From the NCBI RefSeq assembly GCF_051014685.1, contig NW_027478417.1, forward strand, positions 1,054,001 to 1,118,000: a stretch of DNA of 64,000 nt, given 5' to 3'. Origin of the DNA: Ptiloglossa arizonensis (lineage: Eukaryota; Arthropoda; Insecta; Hymenoptera; Colletidae). Positions within the stretch are counted from its first letter, which is position 1. The number at the start of each line of letters is the position of its first letter. Made by a program: the position numbers and the translations under genes. Below are positions 22,068 to 34,960 of this stretch, in pieces. The notes under the pieces are model-generated. The model was not told the origin of the DNA. It searched no databases and was given only the letters and a program-made list of their open reading frames with translations.

Positions 22068-23743
22068 TCTGATACCCGAAACCAATAACTACTATGGCCT
22101 AGGGCAAAAATGCACATAACTTTGTAATCGGGCGAGTTTCCACTTTCAGATGCAACACGAATCTCTCGAGTTCGTCATTCCGTTCGCGAGATATGGGAGT
22201 TTGAAGTTAAGGAATGCTTGAGAAACCATCAAAATTTTCGCAAGTCTGATACTCGAAACCAATAACTACTATGGCCTAGGGCAAAAATGCTCATACCTTT
22301 GTAATCGGGCGAGTTTCCAATTTCAGATGCAACAGGAATTCCTCGAGTTCGTCATTCCGTTCGCGAGATATGGGAGTTTGAAGTTAAGGAATGGTAGGGA
22401 AACCTTCAAAATTTTCGCTGGTCTGATACTCGAAACCAATAACTGGAATGGCCTAGGTCAAAAATACACGTACCGTTGTAATCGGGCGTGTTTCTGCTTT
22501 CAGATGCAACAGGAAATTCTCGAGTTCGTCAACCCGTTCGCGAGATATGGAAGTTTGAAGTTAAGGAATGATTGAGAAACCATCAAAATTTTCGCAAATC
22601 TGATACTCGAAACCAATAACTGGTAAGGCCCAGGGGAAAAGTAAACACACCATTGTAATCGTGCGAGTTTCTACTTTCAGATGCAAAGGGAATTTCTCGA
22701 GTTCGTCATTCCGTTCGCGAGATATGGGAGTTTGAAGTTTAGGAATGGTTGAGAAATCATCAAAATTTTCGCATGTCTGATACTCGAATCCAATAACAAC
22801 TATGGCCTAGGGCAAAAATACACATACCGTTGAAATCGGGCGAGTTTCTGCTTTCAGATGCAAAGGGAATTTCTCGAGTTCGTCATTCCGTTCGCGAGAT
22901 ATGGGAGTTTGAAGTTTAGGAATGGTTGAGAAATCATCAAAATTTTCGCATGTCTGATACCCGAAACCAATAACTACTATGGCCTAGGGCAAAAATGCAC
23001 ATAACTTTGTAATCGGGCGAGTTTCCACTTTCAGATGCAACACGAATCTCTCGAGTTCGTCATTCCGTTCGCGAGATATGGGAGTTTGAAGTTAAGGAAT
23101 GCTTGAGAAACCATCAAAATTTTCGCAAGTCTGATACTCGAAACCAATAACTACTATGGCCTAGGGCAAAAATGCTCATACCTTTGTAATCGGGCGAGTT
23201 TCCAATTTCAGATGCAACAGGAATTCCTCGAGTTCGTCATTCCGTTCGCGAGATATGGGAGTTTGAAGTTAAGGAATGGTAGGGAAACCTTCAAAATTTT
23301 CGCTGGTCTGATACTCGAAACCAATAACTGGAATGGCCTAGGTCAAAAATACACGTACCGTTGTAATCGGGCGTGTTTCTGCTTTCAGATGCAACAGGAA
23401 ATTCTCGAGTTCGTCAACCCGTTCGCGAGATATGGAAGTTTGAAGTTAAGGAATGATTGAGAAACCATCAAAATTTTCGCAAATCTGATACTCGAAACCA
23501 ATAACTGGTAAGGCCCAGGGGAAAAGTAAACACACCATTGTAATCGTGCGAGTTTCTACTTTCAGATGCAAAGGGAATTTCTCGAGTTCGTCATTCCGTT
23601 CGCGAGATATGGGAGTTTGAAGTTTAGGAATGGTTGAGAAATCATCAAAATTTTCGCATGTCTGATACTCGAATCCAATAACAACTATGGCCTAGGGCAA
23701 AAATACACATACCGTTGAAATCGGGCGAGTTTCTGCTTTCAGA
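22068..23743 (+). repeat. Five-monomer tandem duplication (offset 885 bp)
   Basis: About 22068-22858 and 22953-23743 are near identical at an offset of exactly five monomers. Markers are CGAATCTCTCGAG, TGCTCATACC, the stop-less GGTAGGGAAACC monomer (22327 and 23212), CAACCCGTTCG with GGAAGTTTG, GGTAAGGCCCAGGGG and GATGCAAAGGG. Each copy yields the same 82-codon open frame, because the stop-less monomer is followed by one with CAACAGG instead of CAATAGG; it reads on to the next monomer's TGA. I read these frames as repeat sequence. Confidence 0.85.
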
Positions 23744-24273
23744 TGCAACAGGAATTTCTCGAGTTCGTCAATCCGTTCGCGCGATATGGGAGTTTGAAGT
23801 TAAGGAATGCCTGAGAAACCATCAAAATTTTCGCAGATCTGATACTCGAAACCAATCACTACAAAGGCATAGGAGAAAAATGCACATATCTTTGTAATCG
23901 GGCGAGTTTCCACTTTCAGATGCAACACGAATTTCTCGAGTTCGTCATTCCGTGCGCGAGATATGGGAGTTTGAAGTTAAGCAATGCTTGAGAAACCATC
24001 AAAATTTTCGCAAGTCTGATACCCGAAAACAAAAACTACTATGGCCTAGGGCAAAAATGCACATAACTTTGTAATCGGGCGAGTTTCCACTTTCAGATGC
24101 AACACGAATTTCTCGAGTTCGTCATTCCGTTCGCGAGATATGGGAGTTTGAAGTTAAGGAATGCTTGAGAAACCATCAAAATTTTCGCTGGTCTGATCCT
24201 CGAAACCAATAACTGGAATGGCCTAGGTCAAAAATACACGTACCGTTGTAATCGGGCGTGTTTCTGCTTTCAG
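23744..24273 (+). repeat. Ordinary monomers after the five-monomer duplication
   Basis: About three monomers with GCGCGATATGGG, AATGCCTGAG and AACAAAAACTACTATGG. A 60-codon open frame beginning at 23715 is in another frame of the same repeat and has no gene-like features. Nothing else is visible. Confidence 0.65.
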
Positions 24274-24804
24274 ATGCAACAGGAAATTCTCGAGTTCGTC
24301 AACCCGTTCGCGAGATATGGTAGTTTGAAGTTAAGGAATGGTTGAGAAACCATCAAAATTTTCGCAAGTCTGATACTCGAAACCAATAACTACAGAGGCA
24401 TAGGGGAAAAATGCACATACCGTTGTAATCGGACGAGTTTCTGCTTTCAGATGCAACAGGAAATTCTCGAGTTCGTCAACCCGTTCGCGAGATATGGTAG
24501 TTTGAAGTTAAGGAATGGTTGAGAAACCATCAAAATTTTCGCAAGTCTGATACTCGAAACCATTAACTACAGAGGCATAGGGGAAAAATGCACATACCGT
24601 TGTAATCGGACGAGTTTCTGCTTTCAGATGCAATAGGAAATTCTCGAGTTCGTCAATCCGTTCGCGAGATATGGTAGTTTGAAGTTAAGGAATGGTTGAG
24701 AAACCATCAAAATTTTCGCAAGTCTGATACTCGAAACCAATAACTACAGAGGCATAGGGGAAAAATGCACATACCGTTGTAATCGGACGAGTTTCTGCTT
24801 TCAG
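24274..24804 (+). repeat. Homogenised run of three monomers
   Basis: Monomers beginning at 24274, 24451 and 24628 are almost identical and share CTACAGAGGCATAGGGG, GTAATCGGACGAG and GGAAATTCTCG. The first two have CAACAGG with CAACCCG and the third CAATAGG with CAATCCG; a further unit starting at 24805 keeps the CAATAGG head. This looks like recent single-monomer amplification. Confidence 0.82.
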
Positions 24805-27800
24805 ATGCAATAGGAAATTCTCGAGTTCGTCAATCCGTTCGCGAGATATGGGAGTTTGAAGTTAAGGAATGGTTGAGAAACCATCAAAATTTTCGCTGGT
24901 CTGATACTCGAAACCAATAACTGGAATGGCCTAGGGGAAAAGCACACACACCATTGTAATCGAGCGAGTTTCTACTTTCAGATGCAACAGGAATTTCTCG
25001 AGTTCGTCAATCCGTTCGCGAGATATGGGAGTTTGAAGTTAAGGAATGTTTGAGAAACCATCAAAATTTTCGCAAGTCTGATACCCGAAACCAATAACTA
25101 CAAAGGCCTAGGGGAAAAACACACATATCCTTTTAATTGGGCGAGTTTCTACTTTCAGATGCAACAGGAATTTCTCGAGTTCGTCATTCCGTTCGCGAGA
25201 TATGGGAGTTTGAAGTTAAGAAATGGTTGAGAAATCATCAAAACTTTCGCTGGTCTGATACTCGAAACCAATAACTGGTATGGCCTAGGTCAAAAATACA
25301 CGTACCGTTGTAATCGGGCGTGTTTCTGCTTTCAGATGCAATAGGAAATTCTCGAGTTCGTCAATCCGTTCGCGAGATATGGTAGCTTGAAGTTAAGGAA
25401 TGCTTGAGAAACCATCAAAATTTTCGCAAGTCTGATACCCGAAATCAGTAACTACTATGGCCTAGTGCAAAAATGCACATAACTTTGTAATCGGGCGAGT
25501 TTCCACTTTCAGATGCAACACGAATTTCTCGAGTTCGTCATTCCGTTCGCGAGATATGGGAGTTTGAAGTTAAGGAATGCTTGAGAAACCATCAAAATTT
25601 TCGCAAGTCTGATACTCGAAACCAATAACTACTATGGCCTAGGGCAAAAATGCACATAACTTTGTAATCGGGCGTGTTTCCACTTTCAGATGCAACAGGA
25701 ATTTCTCGAGTTCGTCAGTCCGTTCGCGAGATATGGGAGTTTGAAGTTAAGGAATGGTAGGGAAACCCTCAAAATTTTCGCTGGTCTGATACTCGAAACC
25801 AATAACTGGTATGGCCTAGGTCAAAAATACACGTACCGTTGTAATCGGGCGTGTTTCTGCTTTCAGATGCAATAGGAAATTCTCGAGTTCGTCAATCCGT
25901 TCGCGAGATATGGTAGCTTGAAGTTAAGGAATGCTTGAGAAACCATCAAAATTTTCGCAAGTCTGATACCCGAAACCAATAACTACTATGGCCTAGAGCT
26001 AAAATGCACATACCTTTGTAATCGGGCGAGTTTCCACTTTCAGATGCAACAGGAATTCCTCGAGTTCGTCATTCCGTTCGCGAGGTATGGGAGTTTGAAG
26101 TTAAGGAATGGTAGGGAAACCTTCAAAATTTTCGCTGTTCTGATACTCGAAAGCAATAACTGCAATGGCCTAGTTCAAAAATACAGGTACCGTTGTAATC
26201 GGGCGTGTTTCTGCTTTCAGATGCAATAGGAAATTCTCGAGTTCGTCAATCCGTTCGCGAGATATGGTAGTTTGAAATTAAGGAATGGTTGAGAAACCAT
26301 CAAAATTTTCGCAAGTCTGATACTCGAAAGCAATAACTAGTATGGCCTAGGTCAAAAATACACGTACCGTTGTAATCAGGCGTGTTTCTGCTTTCAGATG
26401 CAATAGGAAATTCTCGAGTTCGTCAATCCGTTCGCGAGATATGGTAGCTTGAAGTTAAGGAATTCTTGAGAAACCATCAAAATTTTCGCAAGTCTGATAC
26501 CCGAAACCAATAACTACTATGGCCTAGGGCAAAAATGCACATAACTTTGTAATCGGGCGAGTTTCCACTTTCAGATGCAACACGTATTTCTCGAGTTCGT
26601 CAATCCGTTCGCGCGATATGGGAGTTTGAAGTTAAGGATTGCTTGAGAAACCATCAAAATTTTCGCTGGTCTGATACTCGAAACCAATAACTACAATGAC
26701 CTAGGGGAAAAATACACATACCGTTGTAATCGGGCGAGTCTCTACTTTCAGATGCAACAGGAATTCGTCGTGTTCGTCAATCCGTTCGCGAGATATGGGA
26801 GTTTGAAGTTAAGGATTGCTTGAGAAACCATCAAAATTTTCGCAAGTCTGATACTCGAAACCAATAACCACTATGGCCTAGGGCAAAAATGCACATACCA
26901 TCGAAATCGGGCGAGTTTCTACTTTCAGATGCAACAGGAATTTCTCGAGTTCGTCTGTCCGTTCGCGAGATATGGGAGTTTGAAGTTAAGGAATGGTTGA
27001 GAAACCATCAAAATTTTCGCTAGTCTGATACTCGAAACAAATAACTACATAGGCCTAGGGGAAAAATACACGTTCCTTTGTAATCGGGCGAGATCCCACA
27101 TTCAGCTGCAACAGGAATTTCTCGAGTTCGTCTATCCGTTCGCGAGATATGGGAGTTTGAAGTTAAGGAATGGTTGAGAAACCATCAAAATTTTCGCTGG
27201 TCTGATACTCGAAACCAATAACTGGAATGGCCTAGGGGAAAAGTACACACACCATTGTAATAGGGCGAGTTTCTACTTTCAGATGCAACAGGAATTTCTC
27301 GAGTTCGTCAATCCGTTCGCGAGATATGGGAGTTTGAAGTTAAGGAATGGTTGAGAAACCATCAAAATTTTCGCAATTCTGATACTCGAAAGCAATAACT
27401 GGTATGGCCTAGGTCAAAAATACACGTACCGTTGTAATCAGGCGTGTTTCTGCTTTCAGATGCAATAGGAAATTCTCGAGTTCGTCAATCCGTTCGCGAG
27501 ATATGGTAGCTTGAAGTTAAGGAATTCTTGAGAAACCAACAAAATTTTCGCAAGTCTGATACCCGAAACCAATAACTACTATGGCCTAGGGCAAAAATGC
27601 ACATAACTTTGTAATCGGGCGAGTTTCCACTTTCAGATGCAACACGAATTTCTCGAGTTCGTCAATCCGTTCGCGCGATATGGGAGATTGAAGTTAAGGA
27701 ATGCCTGAGAAACCATCAAAATTTTCGCAGATCTGATACTCGAAACCAATAACTACAAAAGCATAGGGGAAAAATGCACATATCTTTGTCATCGGGCGAG

Positions 27801-29340
27801 TTTCCACTTTCAGATGCAACACGAATTTCTCGAGTTCGTCATTCCGTTCGCGAGATATGGGAGTTTGAAGTTAAGGAATGCTTGAGAAACCATCAAAATT
27901 TTCGCAAGTCTGATACTCGAAACCAATAACTACTATGGCCTAGGGCAAAAATGCTCATACCTTTGTAATCGGGCGAGTTTCCACTTTCAGATGCAACAGG
28001 AATTCCTCGAGTTCGTCATTCCGTTCGCGAGATATGGGATTTTGAAGTTAAGGAATGGTAGGGAAACCTTCAAAATTTTCGCTGGTCTGATACTCGAAAC
28101 CACTAACTGGAATGGCCTAGGTCAAAAATACACGTACCGTTGTAATCGGGCGTGTTTCTGCTTTCAGATGCAACAGGAAATTCACGAGTTCGTCAACCCG
28201 TTCGCGAGATATGGTAGTTTGAAGTTAAGGAATGGTTGAGAAACCATCAATATTTTCGCAAGTCTGATACTCGAAACCAATAACTACAAAGGCATAGGGG
28301 AAAAATGCACATAACTTTGTAATCGGGCGAGTTTCCACTTTCAAATGCAACACGAATTTCTCGAGTTCGTCATTCCGTTCGCGAGATATGGGAGTTTGAA
28401 ATTGAGGAATGCTTGAGAAACCAACAAAATTTTCGCAAGTCTGATACTCGAAACCAATAACTACTATGGCCTAGGGCAAAAATGCTCATAACTTTGTAAT
28501 CGGGCGAGTTTCCACTTTCAGATGCAACAGGAATTTCTCGAGTTCGTCATTCCGTTCGCGAGATATGGGAGTTTGAAGTTAAGGAATGGTAGGGAAACCC
28601 TCAAAATTTTCGCTGGTCTGATACTCGAAACCAATAACTGGTATGGCCTAGGTCAAAAATACACGTACCGTTGTAATCGGGCGTGTTTCTGCTTTCAGAT
28701 GCAATAGGAAATTGTCGAGTTCGTCAATCCGTTCGCGAGATATGGTAGCTTGAAGTTAAGGAATGCTTGAGAAACCATCAAAATTTTCGCACGCCTGATA
28801 CCCGAAACCAATAACTACTATGGCCTAGGGCAAAAATGCACATAACTTTGTAATCGGGCGAGTTTCCACTTTCAGATGCAACATGAATTTCTCGAGTTCG
28901 TCATTCCGTTCGCGAGATATGGGCGCTTGAAGTTAAGGAATGCTTGAGAAACCATCAAAATTTTCGCAAGTCTGATACTCGAAACCAATAACTACTATGG
29001 CCTAGGGCAAAAATGCTCATACCTTTGTAATCGGGCGAGTTTCCACTTTCAGATGCAACAGGAATTCCTCGAGTTCGTCATTCCGTTCGCGAGGGATGGG
29101 AGTTTGAAGTTAAGGAATGGTAGGGAAGCCTTCAAAATTTTCGCTGGTCTGATACTCGAAACCAATAACTGCAATGGCCTAGGTGAAAAATACACGTACC
29201 GTTGTAATCGGGCGTGTTTCTGCTTTCAGATGCAATAGGAAATTCTCGAGTTCGTCAATCCGTTCGCGAGATATGGTAGTTAGAAGTTAAGGAATGGTTG
29301 AGAAACCATCAAAATTTTCGCAAGTCTGATACTCGAAACC
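24805..29340 (+). repeat. Shuffled mosaic rich in stop-less monomers
   Basis: Several short blocks recur here at different whole-monomer offsets. About 25440-25990 matches 28272-28822 (2832 bp, 16 monomers). About 26020-26330 matches 29029-29339 (3009 bp, 17 monomers). About 26335-26520 matches 27395-27580 (GTAATCAGGCGTG, six monomers). About 26685-27200 matches 29340-29830 (15 monomers). Stop-less monomers begin at 25690, 26044, 27991, 28522 and 29053. The changing offsets mean the order was reshuffled and not copied in one step. Confidence 0.7.
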
Positions 29341-31600
29341 AATAACTACAATGACCTAGGGGAAAAATACACATACCGTTGTAATCGGGCGAGTTTCTAC
29401 TTTCAGATGCAACAGGAATTCCTCGTGTTCGTCAATCCGTTCGCGAGATATGGGAGTTTGAAGTTAAGGAATGCTTGAGAAACCATCAAAATTTTCGCAA
29501 GTCTGATACTCGAAACCAATAACCACTATGGCCTAGGGCAAAAATGCACATACCATCGAAATCGGGCGAGTTTCTGCTTTCAGATGCAACAGGAATTTCT
29601 CGAGTTCGTCAATCCGTTCGCGAGATATGGGAGTTTGAAGTTAAGGAATGGTTGAGAAACCATCAAAATTTTCGCTAGTCTGTTACTCGAAACAAATAAC
29701 TACAAAGACCTAGGGGAAAAACACACGTACCTTTGTAATCGGGCGAGATTCCACATTCAGCTGGAACAGGAATTTCTCGAGTTCGTCTATCCGTTCGCGA
29801 GATATGGGAGTTTGAAGTTAAGGAATGGTTGAGAAATCATCAAAACTTTCGCAATTCTGATGCTAGAAACGAATAACTAGAATGGCCTAGGGGAAAAGTA
29901 CACAAACCATTGTAATCGGGCTGGTTTCTACTTTCAGATGCAACAGGAATTCCTCGTGTTCGTCAATCCGTTCGCGAGATATGGGAGTTTGAAGTTAAGG
30001 AAAGGTTGAGAAACCATCAAAATTTTCGCAAGTCTGATACTCGAAACCAATAACTGGTATGGCCTAGGGGAAAAGTACACACACCATTGTAATCGTGCGA
30101 GCTTCTACTTTCAGATGCAACAGGAATTTCTCGAGTTCGTCATTCAGTTCGCGAGATTTGGGAGTTTGAAGTTAAGGAAACGTTGAGAAACCATCAAAAT
30201 TTTCGCAATTCTGATGCTAGAAACGAATAACTGGAATGGCCTAGGGGAAAAGTACACAAACCATTGTAATCGGGCTGGTTTCTACTTTCAGATGCAACAG
30301 GAATTCCTCGTGTTCGTCATTCCGTTCGGGAGATATGGGAGTTTGAAGTTAAGGAATGGTTGAGAGATCATCAAAACTTTCGCATGTCTGATACTCGAAT
30401 CAAATAACAACTATGGCCTAGGGCAAAAATACACATACCGGTGTAATCGGACGAGTTTCTGCTTTCAGATGCAATAGGAAATTCTCGAGTTCGTCAATCC
30501 GTTCGCGAGATATGGTAGCTTGAAGTTAAGGAATGCTTGAACAACCATCAAAATTTTCGCTAGTCTGATACTCGAAACCAATAACCACTATGGCCTAGGG
30601 CAAAAATGCACATACCATCGAAATCGGGCGAGTTTCTGCTTTCAGATGCAACAGGAATTTCTCGAGTTCGTCAATCCGTTCGCGAGATATGGGAGTTTGA
30701 AGTTAAGGAATGGTTGAGAAACCATCAAAATTTTCGCTAGTCTGATACTCGAAACAAATAACTACAAAGACCTAGGGGAAAAATACACGTACCTTTGTAA
30801 TCGGGCGAGATTCCACATTCAGCTGGAACAGGAATTTCTCGAGTTCGTCTATCCGTTCGCGAGATATGGGAGTTTGAAGTTAAGGAATGGTTGAGAAACC
30901 ATCAAAATTTTCGCTGGTCTGATACTCGAAACCAATAACTGGAATGGCCTAGGGCAAAAATGCACATAACTTTGTAATCGGGCGAGTTTCTGCTTTCAGA
31001 TGCAACAGGAATTCGTCGTGTTCGTCAATCCGTTCGCGAGATATGGGAGTTTGAAGTTAAGGAATGGTTGAGAAACCATCAAAATTTTCGCTAGTCTGAT
31101 ACTCGAAACAAATAACTACAAAGGCCTAGGGGAAAAATACACGTACCTTTGTAATCGGGCGAGATTCCACATTCAGCTGCAACAGGAATTTCTCGAGTTC
31201 GTCATTCCGTTCGCGAGGTATGGGAGTTTGAAGTTAAGGAATGGTAGGGAAACCTTCAAAATTTTCGCTGGTCTGATACTCGAAACCAATAACTGCAATG
31301 GCCTAGGTCAAAAATACACGTACCGTTGTAATCGGGCGTGTTTCTGCTTTCAGATGCAATAGGAAATTCTCGAGTTCGTCAATCCGTTCGCGAGATATGG
31401 TAGTTTGAAGTTAAGGAATGGTTGAGAAACCATCCAAATTTTCGCAAGTCTGATACTCGAAACCAATAACTACAATGACCTAGGGGAAAAATACACATAC
31501 CGTTGTAATCGGGCTGGTTTCTACTTTCAGATGCAACAGGAATTCCTCGTGTTCGTCAATCCGTTCGCGAGATATGGGAGTTTGAAGTTAAGGAATGGTT
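29341..31600 (+). repeat. Mosaic leading into the nine-monomer units
   Basis: This stretch holds the CCATCGAAATCGGG monomer (near 29550 and 30615), the CAGCTGGAACAGG monomer (near 29758 and 30819), and a first copy of the AACTTTCGCATGTC / CGGTGTAATCGGACG pair near 30370-30540 that later heads the nine-monomer units. A stop-less monomer with GAGGTATGGG lies near 31190-31360. A left-arm change, GGTTGAGAGATC, occurs near 30358. Confidence 0.68.
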
Positions 31601-33193
31601 GAGAAATCATCAAAACTTTCGCATGTCTGATACTCGAATCAAATAACAACTATGGCCTAGGGCAAAAATACACATACCGGTGTAATCGGACGAGTTTCTG
31701 CTTTCAGATGCAATAGGAAATTCTCGAGTTCGTCAATCCGTTCGCGAGATATGGTAGCTTGAAGTTAAGGAATGCTTGAGGAACCATCAAAATTTTCGCA
31801 AGTCTGATACTCGAAACCAATAACTACAATGACCTAGGGGAAAAATACACATACCGTTGTAATCGGGCGAGTGTCTACTTTCAGATGCAACAGGAATTCC
31901 TCGTGTTCGTCAACCCGTTTGCGAGATATGGGAGTTCGAAGTTAAGGAATGCTTGAGAAACCATCAAAATTTTCGCAAGTCTGATACTCGAAACGAATAA
32001 CCACTATGGCCTAGGGCAAAAATGCACATACCATCGAAATCGGGCGAGTTTCTGCTTTCAGATGCAACAGGAATTTCTCGAGTTCGTCAATACGTTCGCG
32101 AGATATGGGAGTTTGAAGTTAAGGAATGTTTGAGAAACCATCAAAATTTTCGCTAGTCTGATACTCGAAACAAATAACTACAAAGGCCTAGGGGAAAAAT
32201 ACACGTACCTTTGTAATCGGGCGAGTTTCTACTTTCAGATGCAACAGGAATTCCTCGTGTTCGTCAATCCGTTCGCGAGATATGGGAGTTTGAAGTTAAG
32301 GAATGCTTGAGAAACCATCAAAATTTTCGCAAGTCTGATACTCGAAACCAATAACCACTATGGCCTAGGGCAAAAATGCACATACCATCGAAATCGGGCG
32401 AGTTTCTGCTTTCAGATGCAACAGGAATTTCTCGAGTTCGTCTATCCGTTCGCGAGATATGGGAGTTTGAAGTTAAGGAATGGTTGAGAAACCATCAAAA
32501 TTTTCGCTGGTCTGATACTCGAAACCAATAACTGGAATGGCCTAGGGGAAAAGTACACACACCATTGTAATCGGGCGAGTTTCTACTTTCAGATGCAACA
32601 GGAATTTCTCGAGTTCGTCAATCCGTTCGCGAGATATGGGAGTTTGAAGTTAAGGAATGGTTGAGAAACCATCAAAATTTTCGCAATTCTGATGCTAGAA
32701 ACGAATAACTGGAATGGCCTAGGGGAAAAGTACACAAACCATTGTAATCGGGCTGGTTTCTACTTTCAGATGCAACAGGAATTCCTCGTGTTCGTCAATC
32801 CGTTCGCGAGATATGGGAGTTTGAAGTTAAGGAATGGTTGAGAAACCATCAAAATTTTCGCTAGTCTGATACTCGAAACAAATAACTACAAAGGCCTAGG
32901 GGAAAAATACACGTACCCTTGTAATCGGGCGAGTTTCTACTTTCAGATGCCACAGGAATTCCTCGTGTTCGTCAATCCGTTCGCGAGATATGGGAGTTTG
33001 AAGTTAAGGAATGCTTGAGAAACCATCAAAATTTTCGCAATTCTGATGCAGGAAACGATTAACTGGAATGGCCTAGGGGAAAAGTACACAAACCATTGTA
33101 ATCGGGCTGGTTTCTACTTTCAGATGCAACAGGAATTCCTCGTGTTCGTCAATCCGTTCGCGAGATATGGGAGTTTGAAGTTAAGGAATGGTT
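31601..33193 (+). repeat. Higher-order unit, copy A (nine monomers, 1593 bp)
   Basis: The unit opens with GAGAAATCATC, AACTTTCGCATGTC, CGAATCAAATAAC and CGGTGTAATCGGACG, and the same opening appears exactly 1593 bp (nine monomers) later. Shared downstream markers are CAACCCGTTTGCGAG, AACCACTATGG with CCATCGAAATC, CGCTAGTCTG with CGAAACAAATAAC, and GGGCTGGTTTC. Small differences include GAGTGTCTAC against GAGTCTCTAC near 31870/33462 and AATACGTTCG near 32090. Confidence 0.86.
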
Positions 33194-34786
33194 GAGAAAT
33201 CATCAAAACTTTCGCATGTCTGATACTCGAATCAAATAACAACTATGGCCTAGGGCAAAAATACACATACCGGTGTAATCGGACGAGTTTCTGCTTTCAG
33301 ATGCAATAGGAAATTCTCGAGTTCGTCAATCCGTTCGCGAGATATGGTAGCTTGAAGTTAAGGAATGCTTGAGAAACCATCAAAATTTTCGCAAGTCTGA
33401 TACTCGAAACCAATAACTACAATGACCTAGGGGAAAAATACACATACCGTTGTAATCGGGCGAGTCTCTACTTTCAGATGCAACAGGAATTCCTCGTGTT
33501 CGTCAACCCGTTTGCGAGATATGGGAGTTCGAAGTTAAGGAATGCTTGAGAAACCATCAAAATTTTCGCAAGTCTGATACTCGAAACCAATAACCACTAT
33601 GGCCTAGGGCAAAAATGCACATACCATCGAAATCGGGCGAGTTTCTGCTTTCAGATGCAACGGGAATTTCTCGAGTTCGTCAATCCGTTCGCGAGATATG
33701 GGAGTTTGAAGTTAAGGAATGGTTGAGAAACCATCAAAATTTTCGCTAGTCTGATACTCGAAACAAATAACTACAAAGGCCTAGGGGAAAAATACACGTA
33801 CCTTTGTAATCGGGCGAGTTTCTACTTTCAGATGCAACAGGAATTCCTCGTGTTCGTCAATCCGTTCGCGAGATATGGGAGTTTGAAGTTAAGGAATGCT
33901 TGAGAAACCATCAAAATTTTCGCAAGTCTGATACTCGAAACCAATAACCACTATGGCCTAGGGCAAAAATGCACATACCATCGAAATCGGGCGAGTTTCT
34001 GCTTTCAGATGCAACAGGAATTTCTCGAGTTCGTCTATCCGTTCGCGAGATATGGGAGTTTGAAGTTAAGGAATGGTTGAGAAACCATCAAAATTTTCGC
34101 TGGTCTGATACTCGAAACCAATAACTGGAATGGCCTAGGGGAAAAGTACACACACCATTGTAATCGGGCGAGTTTCTACTTTCAGATGCAACAGGAATTT
34201 CTCGAGTTCGTCAATCCGTTCGCGAGATATGGGAGTTTGAAGTTAAGGAATGGTTGAGAAACCATCAAAATTTTCGCAAGTCTGATACTCGAAACCAATA
34301 ACCACTATGGCCTAGGGCAAAAATGCACATACCATCGAAATCGGGAGAGTTTCTGCTTTCAGATGCAACAGGAATTTCTCGAGTTCGTCAATCCGTTCGC
34401 GAGATATGGGAGTTTGAAGTTAAGGAATGGTTGAGAAACCATCAAAATTTTCGCAATTCTGATGCTAGAAACGAATAACTGGAATGGCCTAGGGGAAAAG
34501 TACACAAACCATTGTAATCGGGCTGGTTTCTACTTTCAGATGCAACAGGAATTCCTCGTGTTCGTCAATCCGTTCGCGAGATATGGGAGTTTGAAGTTAA
34601 GGAATGGTTGAGAAACCATCAAAATTTTCGCTAGTCTGATACTCGAAACAAATAACTACAAAGGCCTAGGGGAAAAATACACGTACCTTTGTAATCGGGC
34701 GAGTTTCTACTTTCAGATGCAACAGGAATTCCTCGTGTTCGTCAATCCGTTCGCGAGATATGGGAGTTTGAAGTTAAGGAATGGTT
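33194..34786 (+). repeat. Higher-order unit, copy B (one extra monomer)
   Basis: This copy follows copy A directly and keeps its order, but has one extra AACCACTATGG / CCATCGAAATC monomer at about 34280-34456, with the variant CGGGAGAGTTTC. After it the offset to copy A becomes 1770 bp (ten monomers). Similarity ends near 34790. Confidence 0.83.
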
Positions 34787-34960
34787 GAGAAACCATCAAA
34801 ATTTTCGCAAGTCTGATACTCGAAACCAATAACCACTATGGCCTAGGGCAAAAATGCACATACCATCGAAATCGGGCGAGTTTCTGCTTTCAGATGCAAC
34901 AGGAATTTCTCGAGTTCGTCAATCCGTTCGCGAGATATGGGAGTTTGAAGTTAAGGAATG
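34787..34960 (+). repeat. Linking monomer
   Basis: About one monomer of the AACCACTATGG / CCATCGAAATCGGG type joins copy B of the nine-monomer unit to the trimer at 34961. Nothing else is present. Confidence 0.65.
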
